From NCBI RefSeq assembly GCF_020085105.1, contig NC_058061.1, forward strand, positions 7,535,284-7,599,283: a stretch of DNA of 64,000 nt, in the 5' to 3' direction. Positions 33,401 to 45,639 of this stretch are shown here, piece after piece (the first letter of the stretch is position 1; each line of letters begins with the position of its first letter). The position numbers and the translations under genes are program-made. The DNA comes from Siniperca chuatsi. Taxonomy: Eukaryota; Chordata; Actinopteri; Centrarchiformes; Sinipercidae. The notes under the pieces are model-generated. The model saw nothing but the letters and a program-made list of their open reading frames with translations. It ran no database searches and had not been told where the DNA came from.

Positions 33401-36014
33401 TGCCTTGATGAGGAAGTATGCCAGTGAGTAAGCTGGCCCAAAACTGTTGCACTTAAATGGATTATTTATAGCCATTGTTAATGTTATTACGTAATCCTGT
33501 GCTTTTCCTACTATGACATGTCAAAATGTCTGCCGTGAGAAAGACCTATTGTTGAAATCTCACTGGTACTACTTGTCTGTTCTTAATATTAGGGACAAAC
33601 AACAAACTCTGTGAGAGAGGTTTATGGTAAGAGTGAGATATTACTTTTGAGAAACACCTCTACTTAATCTGTCTTGAACTATCTGTCACTGCATACTATC
33701 ATAAAATGAAGATGAAGTTTACAGTAAACAAAGACACTGATGTTACCAAGATGATGTGTGTGTGGTTTATGCTTGGCACTGGGCGTTGCAGAGGACGTTC
33801 AGCTGGATCTGTTCCAGTTCCATATAGCAATTGTTCTTTTCTCCACTCATGGCCTCAGATAGACCAGACTCTAAACTGACAATCAGCAATCAGCAGTGCC
33901 GCCCTTCCTACCATGCAGGGCTATCACATCTTTCTTACGAATCAATCAGAGGCCGGTAGCAGGCAGTACAGATGACCGTGAGCCAAAACAAGTAACCACA
34001 AGAAGAGATTCTTGAGAAGAGAGCCTTCACACTCACAAACCTGTACCTCAACCTAGATGTCACTTGTTTGTGTTTAACAACTCAAGTTCAAATTCTTTAT
34101 TGTCATTTGCACAACAACTACAGTGAAGCAGTCATTCTTAGTTCTCAGGCTCCCTCCAACAATGCTCAAACAATATGTATAAAAAGAAAATCATGAAAAC
34201 AAAAAGACAGAATCTAAAAATGTATGTGCAGTTCATTCAACCTTCTTTTAAATCTCGAGGAATCATTGAGGGCATGCCCTCATTTTCAATGATGTCGAGA
34301 TTACAAAAAAGAATAAATACACACAAAAAATAGGTAACGAGAAAACAAACAGCAACAGAACACAGTTAAAAACAATTACATTCAAATGTGGAGTATTTTG
34401 TAATCATGGTGTCAAATTGACCTAGAGGTACAAATGTGTTGAATTGTAGTGTGTGTTGTAAAATGTTCCAAGTGTGTGCAGCACAAAAACCAAATGCAGT
34501 TTCCCCAAATGTGGTGGTTGCATGCGGGGCATCAACCAATCACCTGATCGAGTCAAATCATGACTGTGGGACCAGTTTAATAAGGAAGTGATATATTGTG
34601 GCAAGTTGCCATTAAAAGTTTTATAAATAAATAGAAACCAATGCCTGTCCTGTCTTACTGTTAGAGATGACTTCCCAGCGTTTTCATACAAGATGCAATG
34701 ATGGCAACATCACCATAGTCCAAGACAGACAAGAGAACGGCCTCAATTATCTTCTTCCTGCTGAGCATAGGAAAATTAGCTCAGTTTCTGTACAAATATC
34801 CAATTTCTTTGTCGTAGCTTGCTGTGTCAACATGAAATTTAAACGTAACTTTTTGATCCAGCCAGATACCAAGATATTTGTACTCCAAAACCCTCTCAAT
34901 ACTCCATGTCCATTCAGAGTGGTAATATCCAAACTATTGTCCACAATATCTGTGGCTCTAGAAAATAGCATGTATTTAGTCTTATTTGCATTCAGGACTA
35001 ATTTCAAATTGAAAAGTGCATCTTGCGATTTGTCAAAGGCTTGTTGTAGGATTTCAGTGGCTGAGTGTGCAGTATTTGCAAAACAATACAGAACTATTGT
35101 CCGCATAAAGATGGGCATTACAATTGTTAATATAAATTGTGAACCAGACAGGACCCAATATTGAACCTTGTGGTAGCCCTAAACATATAGACAAAAAGGA
35201 AAACAATTAAAGCATTAAGAAAATGTAAAGTACACATAATGTATACATGCATAATATGTGTTAAGCATTGCATTTCATATATTCCTATTTCACCTGTCCA
35301 TGAAATATAAATATATACATATGTGCTCTGATAAAGCTACGTATATATGCTCAGTCAGTCCTTGTATATATAGTTAACAATACGTAATCTCAGTCAGAGG
35401 TTACGTATTGTAGACCTGTATGTGTGTTTCTTGTTCAGCTGTTTCTTTTTTTTTTACCCATTTGCCTTTTGATTAATAGCTGTGTTTAACAATGATAATC
35501 TGTTTTGCATGTAAGGAAACTGACAGCTGCTAACAACCTCCTTGTGTGTTTTACAATAAACTTGATTCAGATTCTTTGTGGGTATCATATAAACTCTTTT
35601 TTTAAACTAATAAAAATTCAACCACATGTTGATTTATGAAGGCCACTCTTACATTTCGTTTGTGTGGCAGGATGAACGGTGCAGCCATCAAAGGTTACGA
35701 GGAAGACGTAGGAAACAGAACATCGGTGTACGTTCACACGGCCCACTCCATCACTATGTCGCTGTATTTGTTCAAGAAGTACGGATACACATCTGCCCCG
35801 CATGATGAGGTACTCAAACTCGAATGACAAGCGTTTAATATTGTAATGGTTTGTACCACACACATAGACACTCATCTGTCATCCTCTTCCTTTTGGCAGG
35901 GTATAAAATACGTGATGATTCCTGAGGGGGTGGGGGATTTCAACTGGCTTGAGGGTCTTCTCAAAGGAGAAAGGGTCTCTGCTGGCCCATATCACAACAA
36001 ACGGTGAATAACAA

Positions 36015-36064
<50 letters not shown>

Positions 36065-38508
36065 TAGTGGAGGATAACATGCCCACACAAACACACATAC
36101 AGTAGATCGAGTGCTGGAACATATTGGATTGGGCCTGGAAACGGGGTAATATCTGATGCAAGTGAACATTTATTTTTAAAGTCATTTTAGTTATGAGTTA
36201 CTAAACTAATGGACGAAAGCCAAGCAGGTCTCAGTTAGAACATTTTATGGAGATTAAAAGTCGTGTTAAACTTTCACAAGATACACTGTACGCTCCTTTG
36301 TGGCTCGGCCAGAAAACTCCCTTCAAACATCAGGCGATTTAATTAGGTCATTCCAGAGGCGAAACTCATACAGTGTACTTTGTGAAACGCTACAACCCAC
36401 AGTGTCAGCAGTAAAAGTTAATTGTCAAGTGTTTATGATTTCAAGAACAGCTTTGTAACATCTTCCGTGCCCATTCTTTACCTTCTTAAGAGTAGCATCA
36501 CTCTGTTATGTTCCTTAGCGTCCTTCGTCAGTTTCTCACAATATGTTACCACTTGTGTTGTATGGAGTCTGGAATGTGCCCCTGCAATAATTATAGACTT
36601 TTTTGGTGTTAAATAAAAATACATACAGAAATTGATACATTTTTTAAAAGCTATAATACAATGATTATTTAAGTTTGCATTTTAATGTTGAAATTTAAAA
36701 TTCTGGGGTGGGGGAGCAGGAAGCACAATGCAAACAATAACAAATAACATTTTGCTCTCCACTCCACAATTGACTCATTAGAGTGGATCATTCACTGACA
36801 TTTTCAGGTAAACCAGTATTTAAGTGCACTGGCAAGTCCAACATCCCCCCCGCAGCAGATTAAGCCCAGAGTCTTGTATTGTACAAACATGAACTGACAA
36901 AGCACATGTTTCAGCATGTCATAGTTTCGTTATCTCTATTGACTTTTGTTTTTTAACCCTCCAGGCCGTGGACGTACTATGGTGGGCAGTACAATGAGAG
37001 CCGCTTCTATGTTCTGCACCAGGATTTCCTCAGATACGTGCGGAACAGGTCAGCCCTCTTTCCTTTGTATGCTTTATAATAATAATGATAACTTATTTGT
37101 ATAGTACTTCATGCAGAGATGCAGCCCAAAGTGCTTCACAAAATAGGATTAAAAGCTGAAAACAAAAATGAAAATAAACAATAACATTAAATACAAATGT
37201 TTGATAACATTACAAACAATAACAATAAAACCAACAGATAAAAATGATACAAACAGCAAAAGTAAAGACTTGACTAGGTATCCCATATAAAAATTAAAAT
37301 TCTCAGGTCAAAATAAAGCTTCTTTAACTTTATGGTTACTTTGGACTCTGTAGTTTGACTTGTCTTATAGATAATATGGTTATAGCCATATACCTGTATA
37401 CCATATAGGTATATATGGTTTTTAATGTACATATCTTCATTTGACATTGTTCTTTGCCTACAGGTTCTTAAAGTCTGCTCATCTGAATAATTCATACTGG
37501 GCGATAGTCCGACCAACCAATGGGGCATTCGCTCTCTTCCTGGCTCTGCACACCTGTGACACTGTAAGTTAATATTACTTAAACTTGTCCAAATGCCATC
37601 TTTAGGTATCCACGCCTGTATAAATATGAAGTATACAGTATACAGACAGTTCAGACAGTACAGACAGTTCATCAATTCTTAAAAGAATAGTTCGACATGC
37701 AGGGAAATATGTTTATTTGCTTTCTTGCTGGGAGTTAGATGAAAAAAACGATACAATTCTCATGGCTGTTCATTAACTATATAGCTAGACCCAGCAGGCG
37801 GTTAGCTCAGCTTAGCAAAATATCTGAAAACACTGGCAAACAGCTGCCTACCAGCATCTCTAAAGCTCACTAATTAACATCTTGTTTGTTTAATCCGAAT
37901 GTTAACCAAAGTGTAAAAATGACTATTTGTGGTTTTACTGGGGGTTATGTGCGGGACTATTTCTTGGCCGGGTGTATTGATTTCTTAAAACCACAAATTG
38001 TTGTTTTTACTCTTCACGTTTTCAGAACTACAGACAACATGTTACCTTGTGAGCTTTAGAGGTGCTGGTTGGCGGATCTTGTTACCTTTAGACAGAGCCA
38101 GGCTATGTGTTTACCTATGTTTCCAGTCTTTAAGCTAAGCTAAACTAACCATCTGCTGGCTGTAGCTTCCAATTTTTCAGACAGACATGATTTTGGTATC
38201 GATCTTCTCATCTAACTCTTAGCAAGAAATTTTAACAAATCTTTTCTTGGTGTGAGTTATTCTCAATCGTCCCTGTTCTCTGTTTTTGTCATTCTCAGGT
38301 GAGCGCATATGGATTCATGACTGAGGACTACAAGAAATACTCTAACTACTATGTTGAGAAGAATATTAAAACCCATGTCGTTTTCTACGCAAACCACGAC
38401 TATATCCTGGAGATGAATTTGTGGAAAAAATTACACAACAGCAAAATAATGAGGCTATATCAAAGAACAGACTCAGAAACAGGGACAGAAAAACCGAAGC
38501 AACTCTGA
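15469..38508 (+). CDS. GalNAc alpha-2,6-sialyltransferase (ST6GALNAC1/2 type), copy A
   Basis: Nine coding exons: 15469-15569, 15791-16103, 16538-16700, 19565-19727, 35671-35809, 35900-36003, 36965-37048, 37464-37563 and 38299-38508. All are GT-AG with consistent phase, giving 458 residues. It is a type II Golgi enzyme adding alpha-2,6 sialic acid to O-linked GalNAc. Residues about 8-28 form the membrane anchor, followed by a polar stem to about 200. Sialylmotif L begins at Cys218 ([15 protein letters not shown]) and continues into exon 5. Motif S is in exon 8 ([10 protein letters not shown] through LHTC). Motif III is near 403-409 (YSNYYVE). Motif VS is His422-x4-Glu427 (HDYILE). Several N-glycosylation sequons are present. 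ST6GALNAC1 and ST6GALNAC2 cannot be separated with confidence; adjacency to mxra7 resembles human ST6GALNAC1, but the length is intermediate. Intron 4 is 15.9 kb because of insertions. Confidence 0.93.
16897..18207 (-). mobile_element. Solo LTR in intron 3 of copy A
   Basis: 1311 bp with ends TGTTGGGA and GGCCCAACA, flanked by the 4-bp target duplication CATG (16893-16896 and 18208-18211). On the minus strand it has a TATAAAAG box near 17990 and AATAAA near 17210, in the order expected of U3-R-U5. No internal retroelement sequence remains, so it looks like a recombined solo LTR. The same insertion is present in copy B. The short frames inside are not genes. Confidence 0.8.
18548..18567. repeat. 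Poly(A) tract
   Basis: A run of 20 A. The copy B counterpart near 55321 is interrupted ('aaaaaaaaaactgaaaaaaaa'). Confidence 0.85.
19917..19997 (-). repeat. Truncated 3' LTR of the sushi-like element
   Basis: 81 bp matching 23842-23922 with one substitution. It starts (minus strand) TGTCAGAGAGCC directly after the polypurine tract. The rest of the LTR is missing, and the break point joins intron sequence shared with copy B. Confidence 0.85.
20010..22900 (-). pseudogene. pol remnant of the sushi-like element (PR-RT-RH-IN-chromodomain)
   Basis: Read right to left: protease with [12 protein letters not shown] (about 22850); reverse transcriptase from [17 protein letters not shown], with the YIDD catalytic box at 21965-21976; RNase H (VEVDAS and [10 protein letters not shown]); the integrase zinc region (GHPG ... 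CSVCA); then [14 protein letters not shown]. The integrase core between CSVCA and SGYHPQ, which should carry the first two catalytic acidic residues, is absent (junction near 20880). A chromodomain follows (about 20105-20225: [13 protein letters not shown] ... DDILDP). In-frame stops include 22133-22135 in RT and 20138-20140 in the chromodomain, with additional frame shifts. It is a non-functional relic. Confidence 0.85.
22900..23480 (-). pseudogene. gag remnant of the sushi-like element
   Basis: On the minus strand a start at 23479 opens MEHSAPQTD and soon reaches a capsid-type segment ([20 protein letters not shown]), too early for a full Gag, so the N-terminal half of the capsid appears deleted. 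A TAG at 23291-23293 interrupts the frame in what is normally a Trp-containing motif. A CCHC zinc knuckle, [14 protein letters not shown], lies at 22984-23025. Confidence 0.8.
23509..23922 (-). repeat. 5' LTR of the sushi-like element
   Basis: 414 bp on the minus strand from TGTCAG to CTGACA (inverted 6-bp ends). It contains CTATAAA (plus-strand 23811-23817) and AATAAA (plus-strand 23551-23556), matching promoter and polyadenylation signals. I see no obvious match to a tRNA 3' end immediately after it; some Tf1/sushi relatives self-prime, but that is not shown here. Confidence 0.75.
24219..25584 (-). repeat. 3' LTR of the PNMA-type element
   Basis: 1366 bp bounded by TGTAGCACCC and GGGCTACA. 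It is nearly identical to 31868-33242; the differences I see are mainly one- or two-base indels in simple runs, plus about one substitution. The many frames inside this LTR are not genes. Confidence 0.93.
25630..30002 (-). pseudogene. pol of the PNMA-type element (PR-RT-RH-IN), frame-broken
   Basis: Minus strand: protease box [12 protein letters not shown] with [12 protein letters not shown] and [12 protein letters not shown]; a frame break near 28640; the YLDD catalytic box at 28561-28572; RNase H ([34 protein letters not shown]); the integrase HHCC zinc region ([12 protein letters not shown] ... CGRC); breaks near 27120-27160 and 26900 within the integrase core ([26 protein letters not shown]); then the integrase C-terminal half with HNCSQ-like and [10 protein letters not shown] segments and an acidic tail of about 190 residues ending at 25630. 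All catalytic domains are recognisable, so the breaks are recent or are assembly errors. Confidence 0.88.
29990..31548 (-). pseudogene. gag of the PNMA-type element, frame-broken
   Basis: An ATG at 31548 opens [12 protein letters not shown], followed by [29 protein letters not shown] and MTWRIF, the ordered landmarks of PNMA-family N-terminal domains. A second segment from about 31113 ([49 protein letters not shown]) matches the PNMA capsid region. A CCHC knuckle, [14 protein letters not shown], is at 30154-30195. Frame breaks fall around 31110-31250 and 30450-30500, the latter inside a coiled-coil-like stretch. Capsid and nucleocapsid function is known for the family; activity here is not implied. 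Confidence 0.88.
31841..31858 (-). other. tRNA-Thr primer binding site
   Basis: The plus strand reads ATCCCAGCGGTGCCTCCA, equal to the 3' end of vertebrate tRNA-Thr plus the CCA tail. On the minus strand it starts TGG, nine bases after the 5' LTR. This is the expected position for minus-strand priming and confirms the element's orientation. Confidence 0.85.
31868..33242 (-). repeat. 5' LTR of the PNMA-type element
   Basis: 1375 bp with the same ends as the 3' LTR (TGTAGCACCC ... GGGCTACA). It is CpG-rich in its central part (about 32500-32800). Confidence 0.93.
34077..35180 (-). mobile_element. LINE fragment with 3' end
   Basis: On the minus strand, reverse-transcriptase C-terminal segments ([15 protein letters not shown], then [29 protein letters not shown]) are followed by a 3' UTR containing a 16-bp palindrome (34267-34282) and the tail 'acaataaagaatttgaacttgag'. 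It is 5'-truncated with frame breaks. The family looks CR1/L2-like but was not resolved. Copy B shows the same tail from about 63945 to the window end, so this insertion predates the duplication. Confidence 0.75.
36016..36060. repeat. (CT)n(TA)n microsatellite
   Basis: A short CT run followed by about 18 TA units, a few bases into intron 6 of copy A. Confidence 0.9.
37681..38240. repeat. MITE-like repeat in intron 8 of copy A
   Basis: Begins 'aaagaatagttcgacatg' and ends near 'cttctcatctaactcttagcaag'. It shares the core ('gttagctcagcttagcaaaa', 'gccaggctatgtgttta') with the MITE at 13916-14431. Ends are eroded. Confidence 0.55.
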
Positions 38509-41500
38509 TACACTGAGAATGGCAGTAATGGCATCAAGAACTTCATTTTCATTTAAAAAAATTCTTATTCTTATTGTTTACCCTCCTTGGAAAAGATAAG
38601 GAAACTCAAACCCTGCGAGACAATGTGTCACTGTCCAAATTAGGTGTGTGATAAATAGGGGGCTTGATCTGGTTTATACCAGAGGGGTTTTCAGTCCAGG
38701 TCTGACAGGGAGTGGAAAACAATACACCCGTGGTTAACTAATTAAATGAAAATCTGGCATAAAGTTGTCTTAGTAAGGTGTTTTTCCACCTGGACAAAAT
38801 ACAACTAACACCCCTCTCACTGTGCAGTTTAACAGCACAACAAACTACAGCCTTCAAAGTCAACACCTCTGGTAAAACAGTTTCAGCAAAAAGTGGACAT
38901 TATAACCTTAATGAAAGTAGGATTTATAAAAGGCTTTTGTATTACTTCTTTGCATTACTGCATTATTTTTAGCTAATCTTAGCAATTAGCTAGTTTGCAG
39001 GTGCCGAGTCATTCATAGATATCAAAATAGCAATATAAAAGTACCAAATATACAGTATCAAATAACAAGAAATAAAGCCATTGAATAAGAGGAAGGACAT
39101 ACCTTTAGCGTATAAATACTGACATATCAAAATGCTGTAACGTTAGTAGCTAATAGACGGGTTTCCTGTTTACAAACACTCAAGGATGTGTGCTCAGCAG
39201 CAGGGTAGAAAACGTACTGCCATAATGTCATGATAACTTATGGACCTTTGCAGTATTTAAAAAAAACTTGCACACACACCATATATTAATAGACATCCGT
39301 TGTTTCTAGCTAGCTAACGTGAATTCCGGGAAGAAACAGCAACTAGCAACAATAATAATGCTGACTACACAAAGTGTAGGGATTTAATAATTATCAGCTG
39401 CAGAGGATCATGAAAAAAATCCAGGGATCTGACTAGATAACTAGTCACAATTAGCAGCAATTCTGAATTGAAAGGGAGATTTTTCATGCATTGTTTTTGT
39501 GATTGTCATTCTTAATTAATTTATTTATTTATTGAATTGTAAAGTAAGAATATGGCAATAGAAATGTACTATGTGGAGGTTAGAGATAATTTATAGCACT
39601 TGGTATGTATATTAGCTTCTATGTACATTGTTGTATTGCACATACATTCTGGGAATGATGCAAACATTCATATAAATGTACTGTATAATACAGTATGTGT
39701 GTGTGTGTGTGTGGTTTAGTATTGTTATACTTTCATGTCTTTGTATTTTAGAGTTTAAAGGGACAGTTCACCCCAAAATCAAAAATACATATTTTCCCTC
39801 TTACCTGTAGTGCAATTTATCCATCTAGATTGTTTTGGTGTGAGTTGCTGAGTTTAGCCTTTTTTTGAATATAATGGAACTATATGGCACTTGTGGTGCT
39901 CAAAGCACCAATTTAACACATTTGAAAAACTCAACAGCAATGTCTCTTTCCAGAAATTATCACCTGGTTACTCAAGATAATCCACAGATTTGTTGTGAGC
40001 AGTTTCATGTTGGAACTATCGGTAGAAAGAAAATAGTTCCTACATGACACTGCTCACAACAAATCTTAATTCATTGTTTGGTTGGTAGTACTCATGAAAG
40101 TATGCAGTAGCTGCCAACAAAGTGTCATTTAACAAAGGCGCTCTTGAAGGGTTTCAACATTTACTTCCTCTGTGTGGTATTGTGACATTGATTGCAGTCG
40201 ATTTAGAAGGGAGGTGCAGTCAATGTCATGGTGTGATGAAAATGTAAGAGGAAGCCAAGTGAGGCTGGTCCTCTGATTAAAGAAAAGATGTTTTAAACAT
40301 GTCGTTGTCGTTAATCTATCAAAACTGCCCTGCAGCTACACAGTGATGCAATGACTCGCAACAAATTAAAAATGAAACCAAGCACATATCATACCGATAC
40401 ACGCCTTAAATACATCTCATCTGTCGACATTAAAATGGCAATGTACAGTACCTGGATGAACAAAAAGATCAAATGTGTTTTCCAAATAGAAAACAGCATT
40501 ACAACATGGAATAGCATTTACATGGGAGGTTAAATGCATTTATTTAGGCTGTAATGTAGGCTATATCAAATATAATTTCTGTTGTAACTAAGTAGCGTAC
40601 ATTTACTCAAGTATTGTATTTAAAGGGACAGTTCACCCCAAAATCAAACAGACATATTTTTCCTCTTACCTGTAGTGCTATTTATCCATCTAGATAGTTT
40701 GGGCATGAGTTGCTGAGTTTTGGAGATATCGGCCGTAGAGATGTCTGCATATATATATGGCACTCAGCTTGTGGTGCTCAAAGCGCCAAAAAATACAATT
40801 GAAAAACTGCCGCAAATTTGAGGTACTCATACTTTATCTGAGTTTTTTAATCTCATGCCACTTTCTGCTTTTACTTCTTATTTGACAGCTTTCGTTCAGT
40901 TACTTTACAAATTAAGCACACCAAACATATGAAAATATGCAAGTAATTGGTAACTATTTTAACAATCATGTAGTAATTTTTCACTTCTAAAGTTCAGAAT
41001 TTTTACAAATCAAACAATCAATCAATTAATTCAGAAAATAATCAGCAGATTAATCCATAATGAAAATAATCATTAGTTGCAGTCCTACACAGGGCCCATT
41101 TTTCTGCTTTGAGTACTTTTACTTTTAATACATTTTCCATCATACTTTATAATGTCCAGTTTGATGATATATCTGAACGTGACATGTGCAGGGATTAAAT
41201 GAGGGATGTGAAAGGTAAAGTCCAGATTGATAAACCTGTTTTATAGGCGGAGAAATTTATTCTAGAGAAATCCAATACCATGACAAACACCATGATATAG
41301 AGCGAACAACAACACAACAAGTAATGTAACTAACGTTAGCTAGGTTGTGGGTTAACAAACTGTCGCTACAGTTGCTGCTGCGAAGCTAACATGTAGAGAA
41401 GACGAGACGGTTTCCCAGAGCCAGCAAACCAGTTCCAGACAGCGATACTCACAACTCTCCTGCTGCTATAGCTAACATAACAACAACAGCATATCTTGGC

Positions 41501-43444
41501 AAAGTAGAAAGTAAGCTAAATGTCTGTGGGCAAATCATTTAACATCAACTGACACACAAATCATAGCTGAAATAGTGTTGTGTGGCTTGGTCTGAGCAAC
41601 TTTGTTTATTTCCCATTTACAGAGCCACAATGATATTCACTGAATTTGACAAAAAGACGTGTTATGGATAAGAATTGCATACCCCACCTTTAACAAAGGT
41701 GATTTCATGATTAAATATCCTCAGCCACATATTCTTGGAAATATAAAATTAAATGAGCAACTTCTCATTTTACAATCACAGGCTATAAAACGCATGTTCT
41801 CAACAGAGATAGTGGTGTTTGGATTCAGGTTACAGCCGACTGGCAGCAATTTGAAAGTCTACCCACAACACAATGGCCTACATGCACATAGCAGCGCCCA
41901 TAGCAACCACCATAGCAACAATCTGAGACCTGAAAGGATCTTCATAATAACTAACAAAACAAGGACCATATACATTCACTGAACAAAGATTATGAAAATT
42001 AAATGCACTTTTCTCACTAGAAATGTTATCAAAACACACTTTAATGCACAAACTATCTTAAAATACTGCATTTTCCACTGAGAATAAAAGGAACGTCTGC
42101 CATTTTTATTTGTTTTCACAAAAGAAACTTGGCAGTCATGTGACGTGGACGCAGGCCAAGAGAAAAGAATAGGACAAAAAAAAAAATCCTGAATACTTGT
42201 TCCACCACTGGAAGCTACAGATAAAAATATGCATGAAGTCGGCTGCTGGAAATTCTGGAAACACACATGATGAAATGTCCCACAACGTCAGAGTGATTCA
42301 TCTGTTTGCTGAAACCAGTTTTTATGCGCCTTTTGTCACGTACCAGAATGCTGTATCATACAAGTCATGTGCACAGAAACTACAGCAAAATGGAGGAAGC
42401 GTGTCTCTGTATTATGGAGGCATTTGTCCATGATGTCTATCTTTCCCCGGTGATGAGGTCATGGACAGTACATGTTTGTGTGATGATTGACAGTCTGATG
42501 AAGCTTCAAGTCATCTGTGATGATATTTGATTGATTTATTGCGTTGGGAGTGCTTTTTGTGGTTTGTTTTTCATTGTTCAGGCACCACATTACATGTCAC
42601 CATCATAACACTGAACAAGATGCCAAAATAAAGACTATAATATGAAAAGAAACTACAGTAAATTGTACAGTTTGTCATAAAAATTTATTTTAAAAATGTG
42701 GGAATGACGGAATCACAAAAGGTATCAAGTTTATAATTTAACAGTTCAAATATTGCTTCACTGATTTTACAGTGAGTCCATTATATTTAACTTCCTTCTT
42801 TATAGCATTTGTTCCAAGTTGTTTTTTAGTTTGTTTGTTTTTGTTGTTTACAAAGTTGCATCATCCAGTAACTGGCTTACAATTAATGGGACTAATTCCA
42901 CATTTATAACAAATCTATTGGGTGCACTTGAGGTGAAATCAGACTGGGTTGACTTACAATATTATGTCTTTACCAACTGAATAACCATTGGCCAAAACCA
43001 GAAAAAGGCTAATGTTTAGCAGGTAATGGTAAACTTTAACTGCTAAACATTAGCATGCTAGCATTGTCATGGTGATCATTTAGCTCAGAGCACTGCTGTA
43101 TAGCCTCACAGAGCCAATAGCATGGCTGTTACTGCAGGAAACAGATTTGGAGACCCCACGCTTTACAACAAATCTATTAGTGGTGTCAAATGGGAGCAAA
43201 ACATAACTGTTTGAATCTCTATAAGATGTCTTCATCGGCTGATGTTACCCATGGCCAAAACCAACAGTGTCATTGTTTGGAAAAAATAACCATGTGTTCA
43301 ATTAAATAAAATCCTTTGTAAAACTCTACAAACATAATATAGGCTACCAGAAATCTTCAATCAGTTGCTCCACAAGAACCACAGCGAGTCTCATGTTATT
43401 GTAAATTGTTTTGGGGGGGGTTTCAAAATGCCACTCTGAGCTTG

Positions 43445-43487
<43 letters not shown>

Positions 43488-44776
43488 TTCCTTTGTAATA
43501 CCTGTTCTTGGTAACTTCTAGTGGATAATGTTTGTGGAATTAATTTTTTATTTTAATTCAAAAGGGACATTGGTTTTAGATTGTCCAGATACCATTTATC
43601 TTTACCTGGTTTTGAGAAGAGTCAGATCTAAATTTAAAGAAATGAGACAGTGAGATCAGCAACAGTGTGAGTGATTTGGGAAAGAGATTAAGAGTTAGGA
43701 GATGTCCCTGAAAGTTACTGAAACAAATAGCACCACCTGCTGACTCATTAGAGCTATGAGGTAGTTAGATGTGTTGGACTGCTAACTCTTCAATATTAAA
43801 ACACACAGGTTAAGTGCTTTAAATTGACATTCAGTTGGTGTGATTACTGATATGGAGTTTACACATTACAGGAAATACGTAGCATTACTATTCCTATGGT
43901 GTTAGTTAACGTTAGCAATTATGCTAATGGATGTATAGTCGCTAATGCTAACATTTTACCTATGTTAACTGACAAAAAAAAGAGTTTAACATTTTTTTCC
44001 CACCACATAAAAAATGTTGTCTTGTTCACTCTCTCACTCAGTGGCCCTAACCTCATTGTAAAGCTGGAAAATGTTAAAAGCAAACATTTCATGTTATTAA
44101 CAGCAGCCAGCTATCAGCTAGATACCAGATAAATCCTCATAATAAGAATATGTTTTAAAGGCCTTAATCCTAACTCCATTGGTCCAATCCTTGTGTCTGG
44201 CTTAGTTTTTTAATTAGCAGTTTTAGCTGTTAGCCAGCGTTAAGACAGGTAAGGTAAATAACTATCTTTCTGCTATAAACTTAATTATTTACTAGGCAGT
44301 GTTTGTAACTGACGTTTGTTAGCTGATAGCTGTATTCTGTCAAGACTGTTGGTCATGTGTGGACTTTTGCGTATATGGCGCGTGTGTGTGTGCGTTCAAT
44401 TGTGCAGAATTGAAATATTTACAGTTTATGTACTTTCTTATAACTAAAAACAGTGATAGCCTACCTGGTACAGCTTAGATTGAGCCAAATTTTGCCAGCT
44501 GTCTAACAGACAAAGAGACTTGACTAACATTTTGTTTCCTCTCCTAGAACCAGAGAAGATCCAGAATCTGCAATTGATTGGTGAGTAAGTGAAAATCTGA
44601 ACTGAAATTGACAGCAGAGTACATCACTACTGGATAACTGTTCTAGCTCCCTGAGCTTTAAAAATTCCCAACAAGAGATGATGGAAGCTGTTGCGGAGCT
44701 TGGCCGTGCACCTCTGAACTTTTGTAACTAGGTGCCCAGGTAACTAGGTGCCCAGGTGCAACATGGATGCCAAAGC
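38509..44776. other. Gene-free region downstream of copy A
   Basis: Contains the copy A 3' UTR (AATAAA at 39071-39076 is a possible signal) and dispersed repeats: two copies of a repeat starting 'aaagggacagttcaccccaaaatc' (about 39758-40050 and 40622-40810), a GT run near 39695, an AAT run (43450-43488) and fragments of the 'attagttgcag' repeat near 41000-41095. The frames at 38778, 41659, 42197 and 43896 have no recognisable domains. Confidence 0.6.
43450..43488. repeat. (AAT)n microsatellite
   Basis: About 13 trinucleotide units. Confidence 0.9.
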
Positions 44777-45219
44777 TGTCGTAAGTGGTGTTTTCTGAAC
44801 CTAAATGCAGAAACTCACGGTACAGAACTGGGTTTAGTTGGACGGTTTTTATTGTGCAGATAATTGTAAGCGAACGACGAATCCGGCGTGGCCTGTGGTC
44901 TCCCCAAGGAGTCGACCAGACCGGGTTGGAGACGAGACTGGCGGTGCTCTGGACGGAGACTAGGTGGGCTGGCTCTGGACTGGCGAGCGTAGTGGGAAGG
45001 GCTGAGCCGACCAGGTGGATGACACTGAAACCCTCTGGAGGCCGGCGGCTAAGACGGGACCCCTCTGGAGGCCTGAGGCGGGGACCCCCGGGAGGTGTGC
45101 GGCTAATGCGGGAACCCCCTGGAGACCTGCCAATCAGCTCAGGGTACAACGACGGTACAGCAGGGCAGGGGACCGGTAACGAGACGTCCGAACTGAGAAC
45201 AGCATAACATGGACTGGGA

Positions 45220-45505
45220 GCCGGCGACGGGACATCAGGACAGGGAGCCGGCTTCGGAACAGCAGAACTGGGAGCTGGCGTCAGAACAGCAGAACTGGGA
45301 GCCAGCGACGGGACAGCAGGACATGGCGCCGGCTTCTGAACTTCAGGACTGGGAGCCGGCGTCGGGACATCAGGGCTGGGAGCAAGGAGCTGCTGCTATC
45401 CAGCAGGGACTGGAGGCGGTGGCGGCGCTGGGACTGGAGGCGGCGGCGAGGCAACAGAACATGGAGCCAGCGACGAGGTGGCAGGACATGGAGCCGGCGT
45501 TGGGA
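45220..45505. repeat. Irregular ~27-36-bp minisatellite
   Basis: Repeated 'gactgggagccggcgtc' and 'gaacagcag' blocks with variable spacing inside the solo LTR. Confidence 0.7.
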
Positions 45506-45639
45506 TGACTGGCTGAGGGGCAGGCTGGACCGGTGGTGTCCGGGAGTCCGGAACCTGTTCCACCAACTAAGAAGGAGGGTGCGGCTGCAGTTGTGACCCC
45601 GCCGATGATTCGGTGACTTGTTGCGACCCAGCAGACAGT

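Larger units (their letters stand above)
15024..34140 (+). repeat. Tandem segmental duplication, unit A
   Basis: Homologous to 51795-64000 in the same orientation, starting inside the mxra7 3' UTR and continuing through sialyltransferase exons 1-4 and most of intron 4. Large differences are the sushi-like element and the PNMA-type element, found only in A, and a 6.1-kb block found only in B (56643-62748). The right limit cannot be fixed because unit B runs off the window. Confidence 0.9.
19728..35670 (+). other. Intron 4 of sialyltransferase copy A
   Basis: A 15.9-kb intron from GTAAGA to TGGCAG. About 13 kb of it is two LTR retrotransposons; a LINE fragment lies at 34077-35180. The stretches 23923-24214 and 33247-34076 are ordinary intron sequence shared with copy B (62749-63020 and 63021-63935). 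I see no extra exon. Confidence 0.85.
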